Part shown: piece by piece, positions 49,817-58,257 of the stretch
Layout of the letters: the number at the start of each line of letters is the position of its first letter
Position numbering within the stretch: position 1 is the stretch's first letter
Source: Maribellus maritimus
GTDB taxonomy: Bacteria; Bacteroidota; Bacteroidia; Bacteroidales; Prolixibacteraceae
Direction: 5' to 3'
Assembly: GCF_022267315.1 (NCBI RefSeq)
Contig: NZ_JAIKLE010000008.1
Span: 147,294-211,293 of the forward strand
Length of the DNA stretch: 64,000 bases
The notes under the pieces: generated by a model
The model's database searches: none
What the model was told of the DNA's origin: nothing
What the model saw: only the letters and a program-made list of their open reading frames with translations
Made by a program: the position numbers and the translations under genes

Positions 49817-51171
49817 TTTTTTTTTTCGGAATAAAACATAATGGCGCTGTCGTTAATTTCAATTTTGTGCGTTTTTACAAGCTGAATCATTTCAGCACCG
49901 GCCAGCAAAACCGGTCCGTAACCATGCGCTGCATACACATTTACCGGGCGGTAATAATAAAAGGCGGGGTCAAATCCCATTCCTGTTCCCACACAGGTTC
50001 CTTCCACCTGACCTATTTTATTCACTTGGGTTGTAACGGCATTCCATGCCAGACAAATTTTTGGCCCGTAAACTTTGGCATCAATGTAGCCCCGGTTAAT
50101 GGCGCGTGCAATAGAATAGGTATAAATGGCTGTTGCCGATGTTTCCAAATAGGAGTCATTTCGGTCGATTAACTGATGCCAGAATCCCTTTCCTGATTGG
50201 TAATTGCACAAACCGCGGATATGTCGTTGTAATAAATCCAGAATTTTCGGGTATTCCGCATGATTTTCCGGCAACACTTCGAGTAGTTCCACCAGGGTCA
50301 TTACTGCCCAACCATTAGCCCGTGCCCAGTGAAACTGTGGATGTTCTTCCATATCCTGCACCCAGCCGTGCATAAACAAACCTTTTTCGTAATTAAACAT
50401 ACGTTTGGCAAAAAGCAAAACCTGATGCGCCGCTTCATCGAAGTATTTTGAATCGCCCGAGTATTTCCCCATTTGTGCCAGCGCCGGAATACTCATAAAC
50501 AAATCATCGAGCCACAGGGTATTGGGTTGTGGTCGGTTACGAGCCAATGTTCCATCTTCGAGGCGAAATTGTTTATTCATGATGTAGTCCACATAATTTT
50601 TTATCATTGGATCCAAATCCGCTTCCCAATCGGGCTGTTGTGTTTTTATCATCGCTGCACACATTGCTCCGGCATCATCAAGCGCATGCGGATACAGGAC
50701 GGAATGTAATGCAGTGCGGACTTCCGGATTCTTTTTGTATAGTTCCGCAAAATAAGGTCGCAACTTTGCGATAAACTCCAGCCGCTCTTTTGTATATCCT
50801 GCGTATTTTAAATCCCCTGAGGTTTCGGTAGCCAACAGCATACCTGCATAAGTAACCCCCCACTCATAACTGATTAATCGAAAATCGCCGGGTTGAAAAA
50901 TTGTATTTTCATCAATTTTGGAAAAATCGGTAATTTTAACTTTAGAAGCTTTCTCGATGAGTTCCATTGGCGTATTCTCATTCAGATAGTTGTAAATACG
51001 GTCTAATACCTCAACTATTTTTTCAACTTCGGGCTTCCCGTAGGGCGTATCATAATCCGGCTGAAGCAAATGCAGCGGAGTATTTGAGTCATTAATCTTT
51101 TGAGAAAACGTGGAATTTGACAAAATAAAAAGGGCAACAAAAATAATAATCAGTTTAGTTTGATTTTTCAT
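49756..51171 (-). CDS. GH105 unsaturated rhamnogalacturonyl hydrolase (YteR-like), secreted
   Basis: 471 residues with signal peptide (ends NSTFSQ). (alpha/alpha)6 barrel with LDDAGAMCAAM (the aspartate corresponding to YteR D143), RPQPNTLWLDDLFMSIPAL and HWARANGWAVMTLVELLE. It hydrolyses the unsaturated galacturonyl residue left by rhamnogalacturonan lyases. The catalytic domain ends near GAEMIQLVK; the last about 37 residues (from the A10 run at 49817-49826 onward) are in a frame that appears shifted, and the alternate frame continues directly into the acetylesterase. Restoring one base gives a fused protein of about 870 residues. Confidence 0.9.
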   Translation of the reverse strand: MKNQTKLIIIFVALFILSNSTFSQKINDSNTPLHLLQPDYDTPYGKPEVEKIVEVLDRIYNYLNENTPMELIEKASKVKITDFSKIDENTIFQPGDFRLISYEWGVTYAGMLLATETSGDLKYAGYTKERLEFIAKLRPYFAELYKKNPEVRTALHSVLYPHALDDAGAMCAAMIKTQQPDWEADLDPMIKNYVDYIMNKQFRLEDGTLARNRPQPNTLWLDDLFMSIPALAQMGKYSGDSKYFDEAAHQVLLFAKRMFNYEKGLFMHGWVQDMEEHPQFHWARANGWAVMTLVELLEVLPENHAEYPKILDLLQRHIRGLCNYQSGKGFWHQLIDRNDSYLETSATAIYTYSIARAINRGYIDAKVYGPKICLAWNAVTTQVNKIGQVEGTCVGTGMGFDPAFYYYRPVNVYAAHGYGPVLLAGAEMIQLVKTHKIEINDSAIMFYSEKKKPVSGGLTLETELKKKDTKK

Positions 51172-51211
51172 AACAAAGGTTTAAATCTTGACTTAAATCA
51201 GAACAATGATA

Positions 51212-51219
51212 CAAAAATA
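51212..51219 (-). promoter_or_regulatory. TAnnTTTG -7 promoter box of the GH105 gene
   Basis: Minus-strand TATTTTTG, exact consensus, about 40 bases before the ATG at 51171. Confidence 0.45.
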
Positions 51220-51354
51220 TAAAAATACAATTGTACACTTATTCCAAAAAACTATTAGAAATTAACAAACTACGCCCCTCTTTAAAAGCAAAAAACAAAT
51301 CTCTAAAATTGATAATTCCAATAGCAAGCCACGGGAAATTAGTCGATTAAATAT

Positions 51355-51362
51355 TACTTTCG
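51355..51362 (+). promoter_or_regulatory. -7-like promoter box of the WbqC-family gene
   Basis: TACTTTCG, one mismatch from TAnnTTTG, 19 bases before the ATG. Confidence 0.4.
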
Positions 51363-51381
51363 CCATTTAAACAATTAATAC

Positions 51382-52017
51382 ATGCAGGACAATAACGCCA
51401 TACTATTAAGCACAGCCTACTTCGCCCCGGTTCAATATTATTCAATGTGTTTAAAATATCCGCTAGTTTATATCGAACGATTTGAAAATTTCACCAAACA
51501 AACCTACAGGAACCGGTGTGTTATTTTAGGTGCGAATGGTCCGATTCCACTTGTTATTCCAGTAGTAAAAGGCCGCGGGCCAAAAACACTGATAAAAGAT
51601 TTAAAAATTTCTTACGATGTTGACTGGCAACGAAACCACTGGCGAACTATCTTTTCGGCTTACAACTCCTCTCCCTTTTTTGAATTTTTCAAAGATGATA
51701 TTTTCCCGTTTTTTGAAAAAAAAGAAAAATACCTGCTTGAGTTAAATATGAAAGTCCATGAAACACTTCGTGAACTTCTGGACATTGAAAATGAAACTGT
51801 TTTGACTAGCGATTTTGAAAGTGTTCCCGAAACAGCGTTGAACTACCGGGAAATAATTTCACCCAAAAACAAGCGACTCGATGTAAGGTTCCAACCGCAA
51901 AAATACACACAGGTATTTTCTGAAAAATTTGATTTTTCTCCCAACCTTAGCATTATAGATTTACTTTTTAATGAGGGGCCTAACAGTTTCACTGTTCTGG
52001 AAGAAAGTTGGGTATAG
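51382..52017 (+). CDS. WbqC-family protein
   Basis: 211 residues with the family opening LLSTAYFAPVQYYSMCLKY and the core RCVILGANGPIPLVIPVVKG and VDWQRNHWRTIFSAYNSSPFFEFF. The family is associated with surface-polysaccharide (O-antigen) loci; biochemical function is not established to my knowledge. In many Bacteroidota the gene follows lepB; here it is separated from it by about 5 kb of other genes. Confidence 0.92.
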   Translation: MQDNNAILLSTAYFAPVQYYSMCLKYPLVYIERFENFTKQTYRNRCVILGANGPIPLVIPVVKGRGPKTLIKDLKISYDVDWQRNHWRTIFSAYNSSPFFEFFKDDIFPFFEKKEKYLLELNMKVHETLRELLDIENETVLTSDFESVPETALNYREIISPKNKRLDVRFQPQKYTQVFSEKFDFSPNLSIIDLLFNEGPNSFTVLEESWV

Positions 52018-52076
52018 CTTTATTGGTTGGAACTTTTTGTTTAACTTGGGTGACATAATCCAAACCTTACATTGGT

Positions 52077-52841
52077 ATGAAAAAGATTTTGTTCTTCCCC
52101 TCAGTTTTACTTTTTGTTACTTTACTCTCGTGCGCTCAGGAAAACCAGCAGAAATTTGAGAACGCAGCACATATTCTTGTGTTTTCAAAAACTGAAGGTT
52201 TCCGGCATGAATCTATCTCATCTGGTTTAAAAATGCTGGTTGACCAGAGCAAATCACAAAACTGGGTTATCACTGCCACTGAAAATGCCGGATTGTTAAG
52301 CGATCCGGTTTTAAAAGATTTTGATGTGATTGTGTTTTTGAATCCTTCGGGAGATGCACTTAGTGAACAGGCACAGGATGCTTTCAAAAAATTTATGGAT
52401 AAGGGAAAAGGATTTGTCGGTATTCACGCTGCCGCTGATTGCGAACATGATTGGTTGTATTACGGCAATCTGATTGGCGCATATTTTAAAACACATCCGC
52501 CGGCACAGGAAGCAACAATTAATTTTGAAAATAACAACCACCCGGCAATGTTACCATTTAGTGGAATAAAATCGTACACCACGTTTGATGAATGGTATTC
52601 GTTTAAAGAAAATCCAAGAGAAAATGTACATGTGCTTGCCACCTTGGATGAAAGTACAATCAAAAAATCAAATAACAACGACTGGAAAATGGGAGACCAC
52701 CCGATTATCTGGTGGCAGGAGAATAATGGTGTTCGTTCATTTTATACCGGTTTTGGGCATACGCATGAAGCCTTCCAGGATAAAAAAATTATTGAACATA
52801 TTACAAATGCAGTAAATTGGGCTGCCAAACGAATCGACTAA
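52077..52841 (+). CDS. ThuA-domain lipoprotein
   Basis: 254 residues with lipoprotein signal (TLLSC). ThuA (trehalose utilisation) class-I-glutamine-amidotransferase-like fold: HILVFSKTEGFRHES, FDVIVFLNPSGDALSE, GFVGIHAAADCEHDW and WWQENNGVRSFYTGFGHTHEAF. Such domains in Bacteroidota are attached to sugar metabolism, but the catalytic role is unclear. Periplasmic. Confidence 0.92.
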   Translation: MKKILFFPSVLLFVTLLSCAQENQQKFENAAHILVFSKTEGFRHESISSGLKMLVDQSKSQNWVITATENAGLLSDPVLKDFDVIVFLNPSGDALSEQAQDAFKKFMDKGKGFVGIHAAADCEHDWLYYGNLIGAYFKTHPPAQEATINFENNNHPAMLPFSGIKSYTTFDEWYSFKENPRENVHVLATLDESTIKKSNNNDWKMGDHPIIWWQENNGVRSFYTGFGHTHEAFQDKKIIEHITNAVNWAAKRID

Positions 52842-52915
52842 CACAACCAAAATCGTTGGTCAAAAAAACAATTTGCCGGTTTATTGGTTTTGAATGACAG
52901 AAGTTTTCATTCAAC

Positions 52916-53173
52916 ATGAAGAAAAAAAACTGGCAAATTAAACTTGGAATTTTCCTGATGATATTCTCCGGAGCATTTTTCGGAGCCACTTTTATTATCC
53001 CCTTATTTAAATTACCAACAAAAACAAAAGTTATACTTTCAACCACAAGTATAGTGCTAATGGAAGTTGTGTTTTGGAGCGGAGGATTATTGGTTGGAAA
53101 AGAATTATTTGCCAAATACAAAAAACAATTGAATCCCAAAAACTGGTTCAAAACTAAAACAACAACAAAATGA
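52916..53173 (+). CDS. Small two-helix membrane protein, 85 aa
   Basis: Two hydrophobic segments (LGIFLMIFSGAFFGATFIIPL and IVLMEVVFWSGGLLVGKEL) and a basic tail (KKQLNPKNWFKTKTTTK). Family not firmly recognised; resembles small Bacteroidota membrane proteins. Its stop overlaps the start of the FGE-type gene (ATGA), so they are translationally coupled. Confidence 0.75.
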   Translation: MKKKNWQIKLGIFLMIFSGAFFGATFIIPLFKLPTKTKVILSTTSIVLMEVVFWSGGLLVGKELFAKYKKQLNPKNWFKTKTTTK

Positions 53174-54342
53174 AAGGCAAATTTTTGTTTTTGGCGTTAT
53201 CTGTACTTTTACTATTTCAATTTTGCGGACAAAAGAAAAATAATTCAAAAACTGAAAAAAATAATCAATTGTCTGTGGAAACAAATTCGGCAGATAGTAT
53301 TGAAGACTGTTGTATAAATGTTCCCGACAGATTTTCTCTTCCAAATACAATGGCGGAATCTCAAATCAATATTGATTCAATAATTGAAAAAAATCCCAAT
53401 CTTGAAGGAATGTTGTTTATTCCCGGAGGAGAATTTAACATGGGAGCGCGTGATGCACGCTTTGCCCGGGAGGACGAATATCCTGTTCATCCGGTAAAAA
53501 TTTCATCATTCTTTATGGATCCTCACCCGGTTACAAATGCACAGTTTAAACAATTTGTGGATGAAACAGGATACATTACTACGGCAGAAAAAAATATCGA
53601 CTGGGGAAAAATGAAAAAACAACTTCCGCCCGGAACTCCCAAACCGGATGATGAGCAGTTAAAAGCTGCTTCTTTGGTTTTTACACCTCCGGGCCACAGG
53701 GTAAACTTAAATGATGTTTCCAACTGGTGGAGCTGGATTAAAGGTGCAGACTGGAAACATCCACATGGTCCGGATAGCAACTTGAAGGGTCTTGAGAACT
53801 ACCCTGTTGTTCACGTGAGCTGGGAAGATGCAAATGCTTATGCAAGATGGGCCGGCAAACGATTGCCCACCGAGGCCGAATGGGAATATGCAGCCCGTGG
53901 TGGTCACGATGACTATGTATATACCTGGGGTTTTGAATTGGTTTCGGAAGGAACACCAAAAGCCAACAGCTGGGATGGTGAGTTCCCGGTTTTAAACACA
54001 CAATTTGACGGCTTTGAAAACCTCGCTCCCGTAAAACAATACCAGCCTAACGATTTTGGCTTGTACGACATGGCTGGAAATGTATGGGAATGGTGCCACG
54101 ATTTGTACCATCATGAGTACTACAAAACTTTTGATGCCGGGAAAGTTGCCAATAATCCGGACGGGCCAAAAACAAGCTATGATCCGATGGAGCCCAATGC
54201 TAAAAAAAGAGTTATCAGAGGAGGTTCTTTTTTGTGTAACGACTCTTATTGCTCGGGATATCGTGCTGCCGCCCGGATGAAAAGTACAGAAGATTCAGGA
54301 ATGTCGCATTTGGGATTCAGATGTGTTGTTTCGGTCAAATAA
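53170..54342 (+). CDS. Formylglycine-generating enzyme-family protein (SUMF1), secreted
   Basis: 390 residues with an N-terminal signal with Cys (LLFQFCGQ), so periplasmic and possibly lipidated. FGE-sulfatase fold: LFIPGGEFNMGARDARFARED, VSWEDANAYARWAGKRLPTEAEWEYAAR (split across it), GNVWEWC. The active-site pair is present: C356 and C361 in RGGSFLCNDSYCSGYR, matching C336/C341 of human FGE (spacing x4). It can therefore oxidise the cysteine of Cys-type sulfatases to formylglycine. It is coupled to the small membrane protein upstream and ends in a terminator; it lies 38 kb from the PUL sulfatases. Confidence 0.9.
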   Translation: MKGKFLFLALSVLLLFQFCGQKKNNSKTEKNNQLSVETNSADSIEDCCINVPDRFSLPNTMAESQINIDSIIEKNPNLEGMLFIPGGEFNMGARDARFAREDEYPVHPVKISSFFMDPHPVTNAQFKQFVDETGYITTAEKNIDWGKMKKQLPPGTPKPDDEQLKAASLVFTPPGHRVNLNDVSNWWSWIKGADWKHPHGPDSNLKGLENYPVVHVSWEDANAYARWAGKRLPTEAEWEYAARGGHDDYVYTWGFELVSEGTPKANSWDGEFPVLNTQFDGFENLAPVKQYQPNDFGLYDMAGNVWEWCHDLYHHEYYKTFDAGKVANNPDGPKTSYDPMEPNAKKRVIRGGSFLCNDSYCSGYRAAARMKSTEDSGMSHLGFRCVVSVK

Positions 54343-54372
54343 AAAACACCTCCGCAAGCGAAAGTGTTTTTT
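54341..54372. terminator. Bidirectional intrinsic terminator
   Basis: AAAAAACAC...GTGTTTTTT stem with a GCAAGC tip and two mismatches, A tract on one side and T tract on the other. It serves the convergent FGE-type gene (plus) and OMP gene (minus). Confidence 0.75.
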
Positions 54373-54395
54373 CAAAATTGTCTTTCAAGCTATTT

Positions 54396-54983
54396 TCAGA
54401 ATATCTTGTATCCCACTGAAATCATAAATGTCTGATTTTTTGCATTCAAATCGGAATCCATATGTTTATACATATTCGAACTGTTTTCCATACGGAAATC
54501 CAGCGTGAAGCCAAAAATATCAGCTCCAATACCATACTGTAGGCCGATATACTGATCTTTGTAATATTCAGGATCCCAAAGCTCGTCGCCGTCTACATCT
54601 TTAGAGGTTAAAAAACTAAAGACCGGACCTCCCATCAAACGCACATTTGCTTTTTCACCATCAATTACTTTAATTCCAAGCAGCAAAGGGACATCTACGG
54701 TATTAAAATCAAACTCTGAAGCTACATCAAATACGTTGCCGCCTTCCAATTCCCCGCCTTTTGCACTAAAATATGCTTCCGGCTGAACAAAAATCTTTCC
54801 GGCACCAACACGCCCAAAAGCACCAATATGATACTTGGTAATCGTTTCAGAATTAATTTCACTCTTTTTAAAAGTAAGCTTCGAATTATTTAGTCCTGCT
54901 TTCAATCCCAAATTAAAAATAGGTTGAGCAGAAACCGAAATAACAAAAAGTAATAATAAACTTAAAACTGTTAATTTTTTCAT
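54396..54983 (-). CDS. Outer-membrane beta-barrel protein (OMP_b-brl)
   Basis: 195 residues, signal peptide ending VSAQ, then alternating strands with NLGLKAGLNNSKLTF, PLLLGIKV and a terminal aromatic residue (FMISVGYKIF). Typical of small eight-stranded outer-membrane proteins. Role unknown. Confidence 0.88.
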   Translation of the reverse strand: MKKLTVLSLLLLFVISVSAQPIFNLGLKAGLNNSKLTFKKSEINSETITKYHIGAFGRVGAGKIFVQPEAYFSAKGGELEGGNVFDVASEFDFNTVDVPLLLGIKVIDGEKANVRLMGGPVFSFLTSKDVDGDELWDPEYYKDQYIGLQYGIGADIFGFTLDFRMENSSNMYKHMDSDLNAKNQTFMISVGYKIF

Positions 54984-55175
54984 GACTTGTAATTTTTATT
55001 ATAAACGACATTATTATCTTTTAAGTATTCAAGTTCTTCGGTAAAGAGAAAATCAAAACTTGTACCACTAATTTAATTTGTCATTTCCTTCCATGTAAAG
55101 CGGACAAACATTTCAAGAAATATAAGAACCACTCTTTCCAAATATTTGTATTTTTAAAACCAAAAATAAGCCACA

Positions 55176-55676
55176 ATGACCAGAAAACTAAAATCAGTTT
55201 CTATTATTTTATCTTTCCTTGTTCTTTTTACTTCATGTACATCGCAGAAGTATTTTTTTGATACGGAAAGCAGTGAACGCCAAAAAGAGCTGAAAAAACA
55301 CCGCTCGGGAAATGTATTTGGCGACATAGGTTTGATGATTGCCTCATTATTTGTAATGGCAACATTAGAAGTTGACGCTGGATTTTACCCGGAAGGACAG
55401 GAATTTAAAAAGCTAAAACTGATAAACCCAACAAAGGACACCATCTATGTGAATATGCTCACTGATGTATACTGGGATGAACAAAATTTTTGTGACTTTA
55501 TGGATATCCGTATCCCGCCACACCAAAAATGTACGATGCTCGTACCGGTAAATGCAGATTATAATGTGTATTTTAGCAACACTCCGGAAGAGGAAGACGA
55601 TGAAATGCTGGAAATCAATACGGATGCCTTTAAAAGGCTTTCTCTTTATCCCGGATTAACCGTAATTGAAGACTAA
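55176..55676 (+). CDS. Hypothetical lipoprotein, 166 aa
   Basis: Lipobox LFTSC in a 21-residue signal, then a hydrophobic stretch (DIGLMIASLFVMATLEV) and a beta-rich C-terminal half (FYPEGQEFKKLKLINP). Family not recognised. Followed after 18 bp by the NIPSNAP gene, so probably one operon. Confidence 0.7.
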   Translation: MTRKLKSVSIILSFLVLFTSCTSQKYFFDTESSERQKELKKHRSGNVFGDIGLMIASLFVMATLEVDAGFYPEGQEFKKLKLINPTKDTIYVNMLTDVYWDEQNFCDFMDIRIPPHQKCTMLVPVNADYNVYFSNTPEEEDDEMLEINTDAFKRLSLYPGLTVIED

Positions 55677-55694
55677 AACCTAAATCAATAAAAT

Positions 55695-56471
55695 ATGAAA
55701 AGAAGATCGTTTCTTAAAAGCTCGGCTCTGGCTGCCGGAGCTACTTTTACTGCAACAAGTGTAAACGCCACGCCAATTTTAGGAGAGGAAAAAGATTTTT
55801 ACGAACTAAAAGTATTTCAGCTAACTGGCGGAGGTGCGAGAAACCAGTTAAAAAAATACTACACCGACGCCGTAATTCCTTTTTTAAATAAACGCGGTGC
55901 CAAGGTTGGTGCTTTTAACGAATATAGTTTGGAAGATCCGCCGGTGATGTATATTTTGCATGCTCACAAAAGCCCGATGGACTATTATGAAGCCGTGCAG
56001 TCAATGAAATCAGATGCTGCTTTTTTAGAAGCGGCAAAAGAATACAGTCAGTTGCCGGCCGACAACCCGATTTTTGTGCGTTACGAAACATTTTTAATGG
56101 AAGCATTTGATGCTATTCCAAGGATAAAACAGCCTGACAGCAGCCGTGGACTTCTTGAACTTAGAACCTATGAAAGTTACAACGAGGACGCCGGAATCCG
56201 AAAAGTAAAAATGTTTAACGATGAAGAGTTACCTCTGTTTGAAAAAGTTGGACTTCACCCTGTTTTTTTTGGTCAGTTAATAGCCGGACAGTACATGCCT
56301 GCTCTTACTTACATGCTCTGGTTTAAAGACATGGACGAAAGAACTGCAAACTGGGCAAAGTTCTCAGGATCTCCGGAATGGAACACCATGAAGAACAAAC
56401 CGGAATACGCCAATACAGTAAGCAAAGTGAAAAAGAAATTTCTGATACCGGCTGATTTTAGCCAGTTATAA
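55695..56471 (+). CDS. NIPSNAP-family protein with Tat-type signal
   Basis: 258 residues. Tat-like export signal (MKRRSFLKSSALAAGATF), then two NIPSNAP ferredoxin-like repeats: FYELKVFQLTGGGARNQLKKY and LELRTYESYNEDAGIRK. Biochemical function of bacterial members is unknown; folding in the cytoplasm before export suggests a bound cofactor or partner. Ends at an intrinsic terminator. Confidence 0.9.
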   Translation: MKRRSFLKSSALAAGATFTATSVNATPILGEEKDFYELKVFQLTGGGARNQLKKYYTDAVIPFLNKRGAKVGAFNEYSLEDPPVMYILHAHKSPMDYYEAVQSMKSDAAFLEAAKEYSQLPADNPIFVRYETFLMEAFDAIPRIKQPDSSRGLLELRTYESYNEDAGIRKVKMFNDEELPLFEKVGLHPVFFGQLIAGQYMPALTYMLWFKDMDERTANWAKFSGSPEWNTMKNKPEYANTVSKVKKKFLIPADFSQL

Positions 56472-56480
56472 TAAAATATT

Positions 56481-56510
56481 AAAGGGGGTAATTGCTCCCT
56501 TTTTTATTTT
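56481..56510 (+). terminator. Intrinsic terminator of the NIPSNAP gene
   Basis: AAAGGGGG / CTCCCTTT stem, loop TAATTG, then T6 and a second T run. Begins 10 bp after the stop. Confidence 0.75.
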
Positions 56511-56593
56511 TACAGAAATACATCAACCATAGATTCATTGTTAACTTTATCAAACTTAACTTTCAATTATACTTCTCCTTTCTGATTCCTGAC

Positions 56594-56601
56594 TACTTTT
56601 G
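56594..56601 (+). promoter_or_regulatory. TAnnTTTG -7 promoter box of the tandem ABC gene
   Basis: TACTTTTG, exact consensus, 30 bases before the ATG. Confidence 0.55.
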
Positions 56602-56631
56602 AGCAAAATCAAGATTAAAACAGTATTTTAA

Positions 56632-58089
56632 ATGAAACCTTTTATTTCACTACAGAAAGTTTTGCCACTTCATACTGAGAATTCTTTTTCATCGCCCGTA
56701 AACTGGGAAATCAACACCGGTGAAACATGGACAGTTCTTGGAAACAACGGAAGTGGAAAATCTTTGCTCACCAATATTTTGTCGGGTAAAAAAAGGATTA
56801 AAGAAGGAAATATTGATTACCATTATTTTAAAGAAATAAAAAGAAATAACAAGGATGATTTTTTGTGGCCGGGCAAATACATCAGTCATATTAGTTTTGA
56901 AACCATAAACGCTGTCACCAATTTTAGAGGAAGATATTATCAGCAACGATTTAACAGCCAGGATGCCGATTTGGCGCCATTTGTATCTGAGCTTTTTGAC
57001 TTAAATAAAGTGGAAACAAAAGAAGCAGTTGAAATGCTGGGCATTGGCAATCTTCTGGATCGAAGGATAATTAGCTTATCAAACGGCGAACAGCGTAAAC
57101 TGGTTATTGCAAAAATTCTTTCTGAAAAGCCACGGATGATAATTTTTGAAAATCCGTTTATCGGGCTTGACAAAAATGCACGAAATCAAATCAACACAGT
57201 TTTCCCCCTTCTAAAGAAAAATGGTATCCAGTTGATTTTTCTGGTCCCGTCGGTTGAAAAAATGCCAGCCTGTACCACAAATATTCTGGAGATAAATACA
57301 GAGGGAATTATCAACACTCAAAAAATCGAAGATTTTAAACCGGGCAGCAAAAATCAATTCCCGCCTGAAAAAACGCCCCACATAAACTGGGAAAAAATTC
57401 CGCAGACAAAATCCCCAAAATATGAGCAGGTTGTACAAATGGATGATATTGAGATTTCCTATGGTGATGTTCACATTAACTCCGATATTAACTGGGAAAT
57501 AAAAGTTGGTGAGAAATGGGCTTTGCTTGGGCCGAACGGGTCGGGAAAGTCAACATTGCTGAGTTATATTTTTGCCGATAACCCGCAAGCTTATGCAAAG
57601 AAGCTGGCACTGTTTGACCGGAAACGCGGAAGCGGCGAAAGTATCTGGGACATCAAAAAACACATCGGATATATCTCGTTTGAAATGGCGCTCTATTATC
57701 CTAAGAATGTACAGTGTATAAAAATCGTCGAATCCGGATTTTATGACAGCATCGGTCTTTACCAAAAATGTAGTAAAAAACAGGAGCAGGCAGCACTTCA
57801 TGTATTGGAGGAGCTTTCTTTAAGCGAGTTAGCCCATCGTAATCTGGGGGAAATTTCATCTGGAGAACAACAAATGATTTTGTTTGCCCGCGCACTGGTA
57901 AAAAATCCGGCTCTGCTTATTCTTGACGAACCCTTTAACGGGCTCGATGAAAAAAACAAACAAAAATGTACAGCGGTTATTGATTCATTTTGTAAACAAC
58001 CTGGTAAAACATTAATTTTTGTCACTCATTACCGCGATGAGATTCCGTTGTGTGTTGACAAATTTCTGGAGTTAAAAAGCAAAAACTAA
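56632..58089 (+). CDS. Tandem-ABC ATPase, ModF-like
   Basis: 485 residues with two ABC domains and no membrane part. Domain 1: Walker A GNNGSGKSLL, signature LSNGEQRKL, but Walker B IIFENPFIGLD has Asn in the catalytic Glu position, so it is probably hydrolysis-impaired. Domain 2: Walker A GPNGSGKSTLL, signature ISSGEQQM, canonical Walker B LLILDEPFNGLD. The architecture matches ModF/PhrA proteins found near molybdate systems, but no permease or binding protein is next to it, so its cargo or role is undetermined. Confidence 0.9.
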   Translation: MKPFISLQKVLPLHTENSFSSPVNWEINTGETWTVLGNNGSGKSLLTNILSGKKRIKEGNIDYHYFKEIKRNNKDDFLWPGKYISHISFETINAVTNFRGRYYQQRFNSQDADLAPFVSELFDLNKVETKEAVEMLGIGNLLDRRIISLSNGEQRKLVIAKILSEKPRMIIFENPFIGLDKNARNQINTVFPLLKKNGIQLIFLVPSVEKMPACTTNILEINTEGIINTQKIEDFKPGSKNQFPPEKTPHINWEKIPQTKSPKYEQVVQMDDIEISYGDVHINSDINWEIKVGEKWALLGPNGSGKSTLLSYIFADNPQAYAKKLALFDRKRGSGESIWDIKKHIGYISFEMALYYPKNVQCIKIVESGFYDSIGLYQKCSKKQEQAALHVLEELSLSELAHRNLGEISSGEQQMILFARALVKNPALLILDEPFNGLDEKNKQKCTAVIDSFCKQPGKTLIFVTHYRDEIPLCVDKFLELKSKN

Positions 58090-58257
58090 AAAGAAAGAAT
58101 TCAATCCGAAAGTTTTCTGCAATAAATAAAATCTCTAAAACTGACGTGGCCGTAGCAAGCAAAAAAAATTGTCAAAACTAAATATTTGTTTTCAGAATGA
58201 CCGCTCAGCACGATCTACGTTCTCAAAACAATACTCTTTTATCAATATGATAAACTT

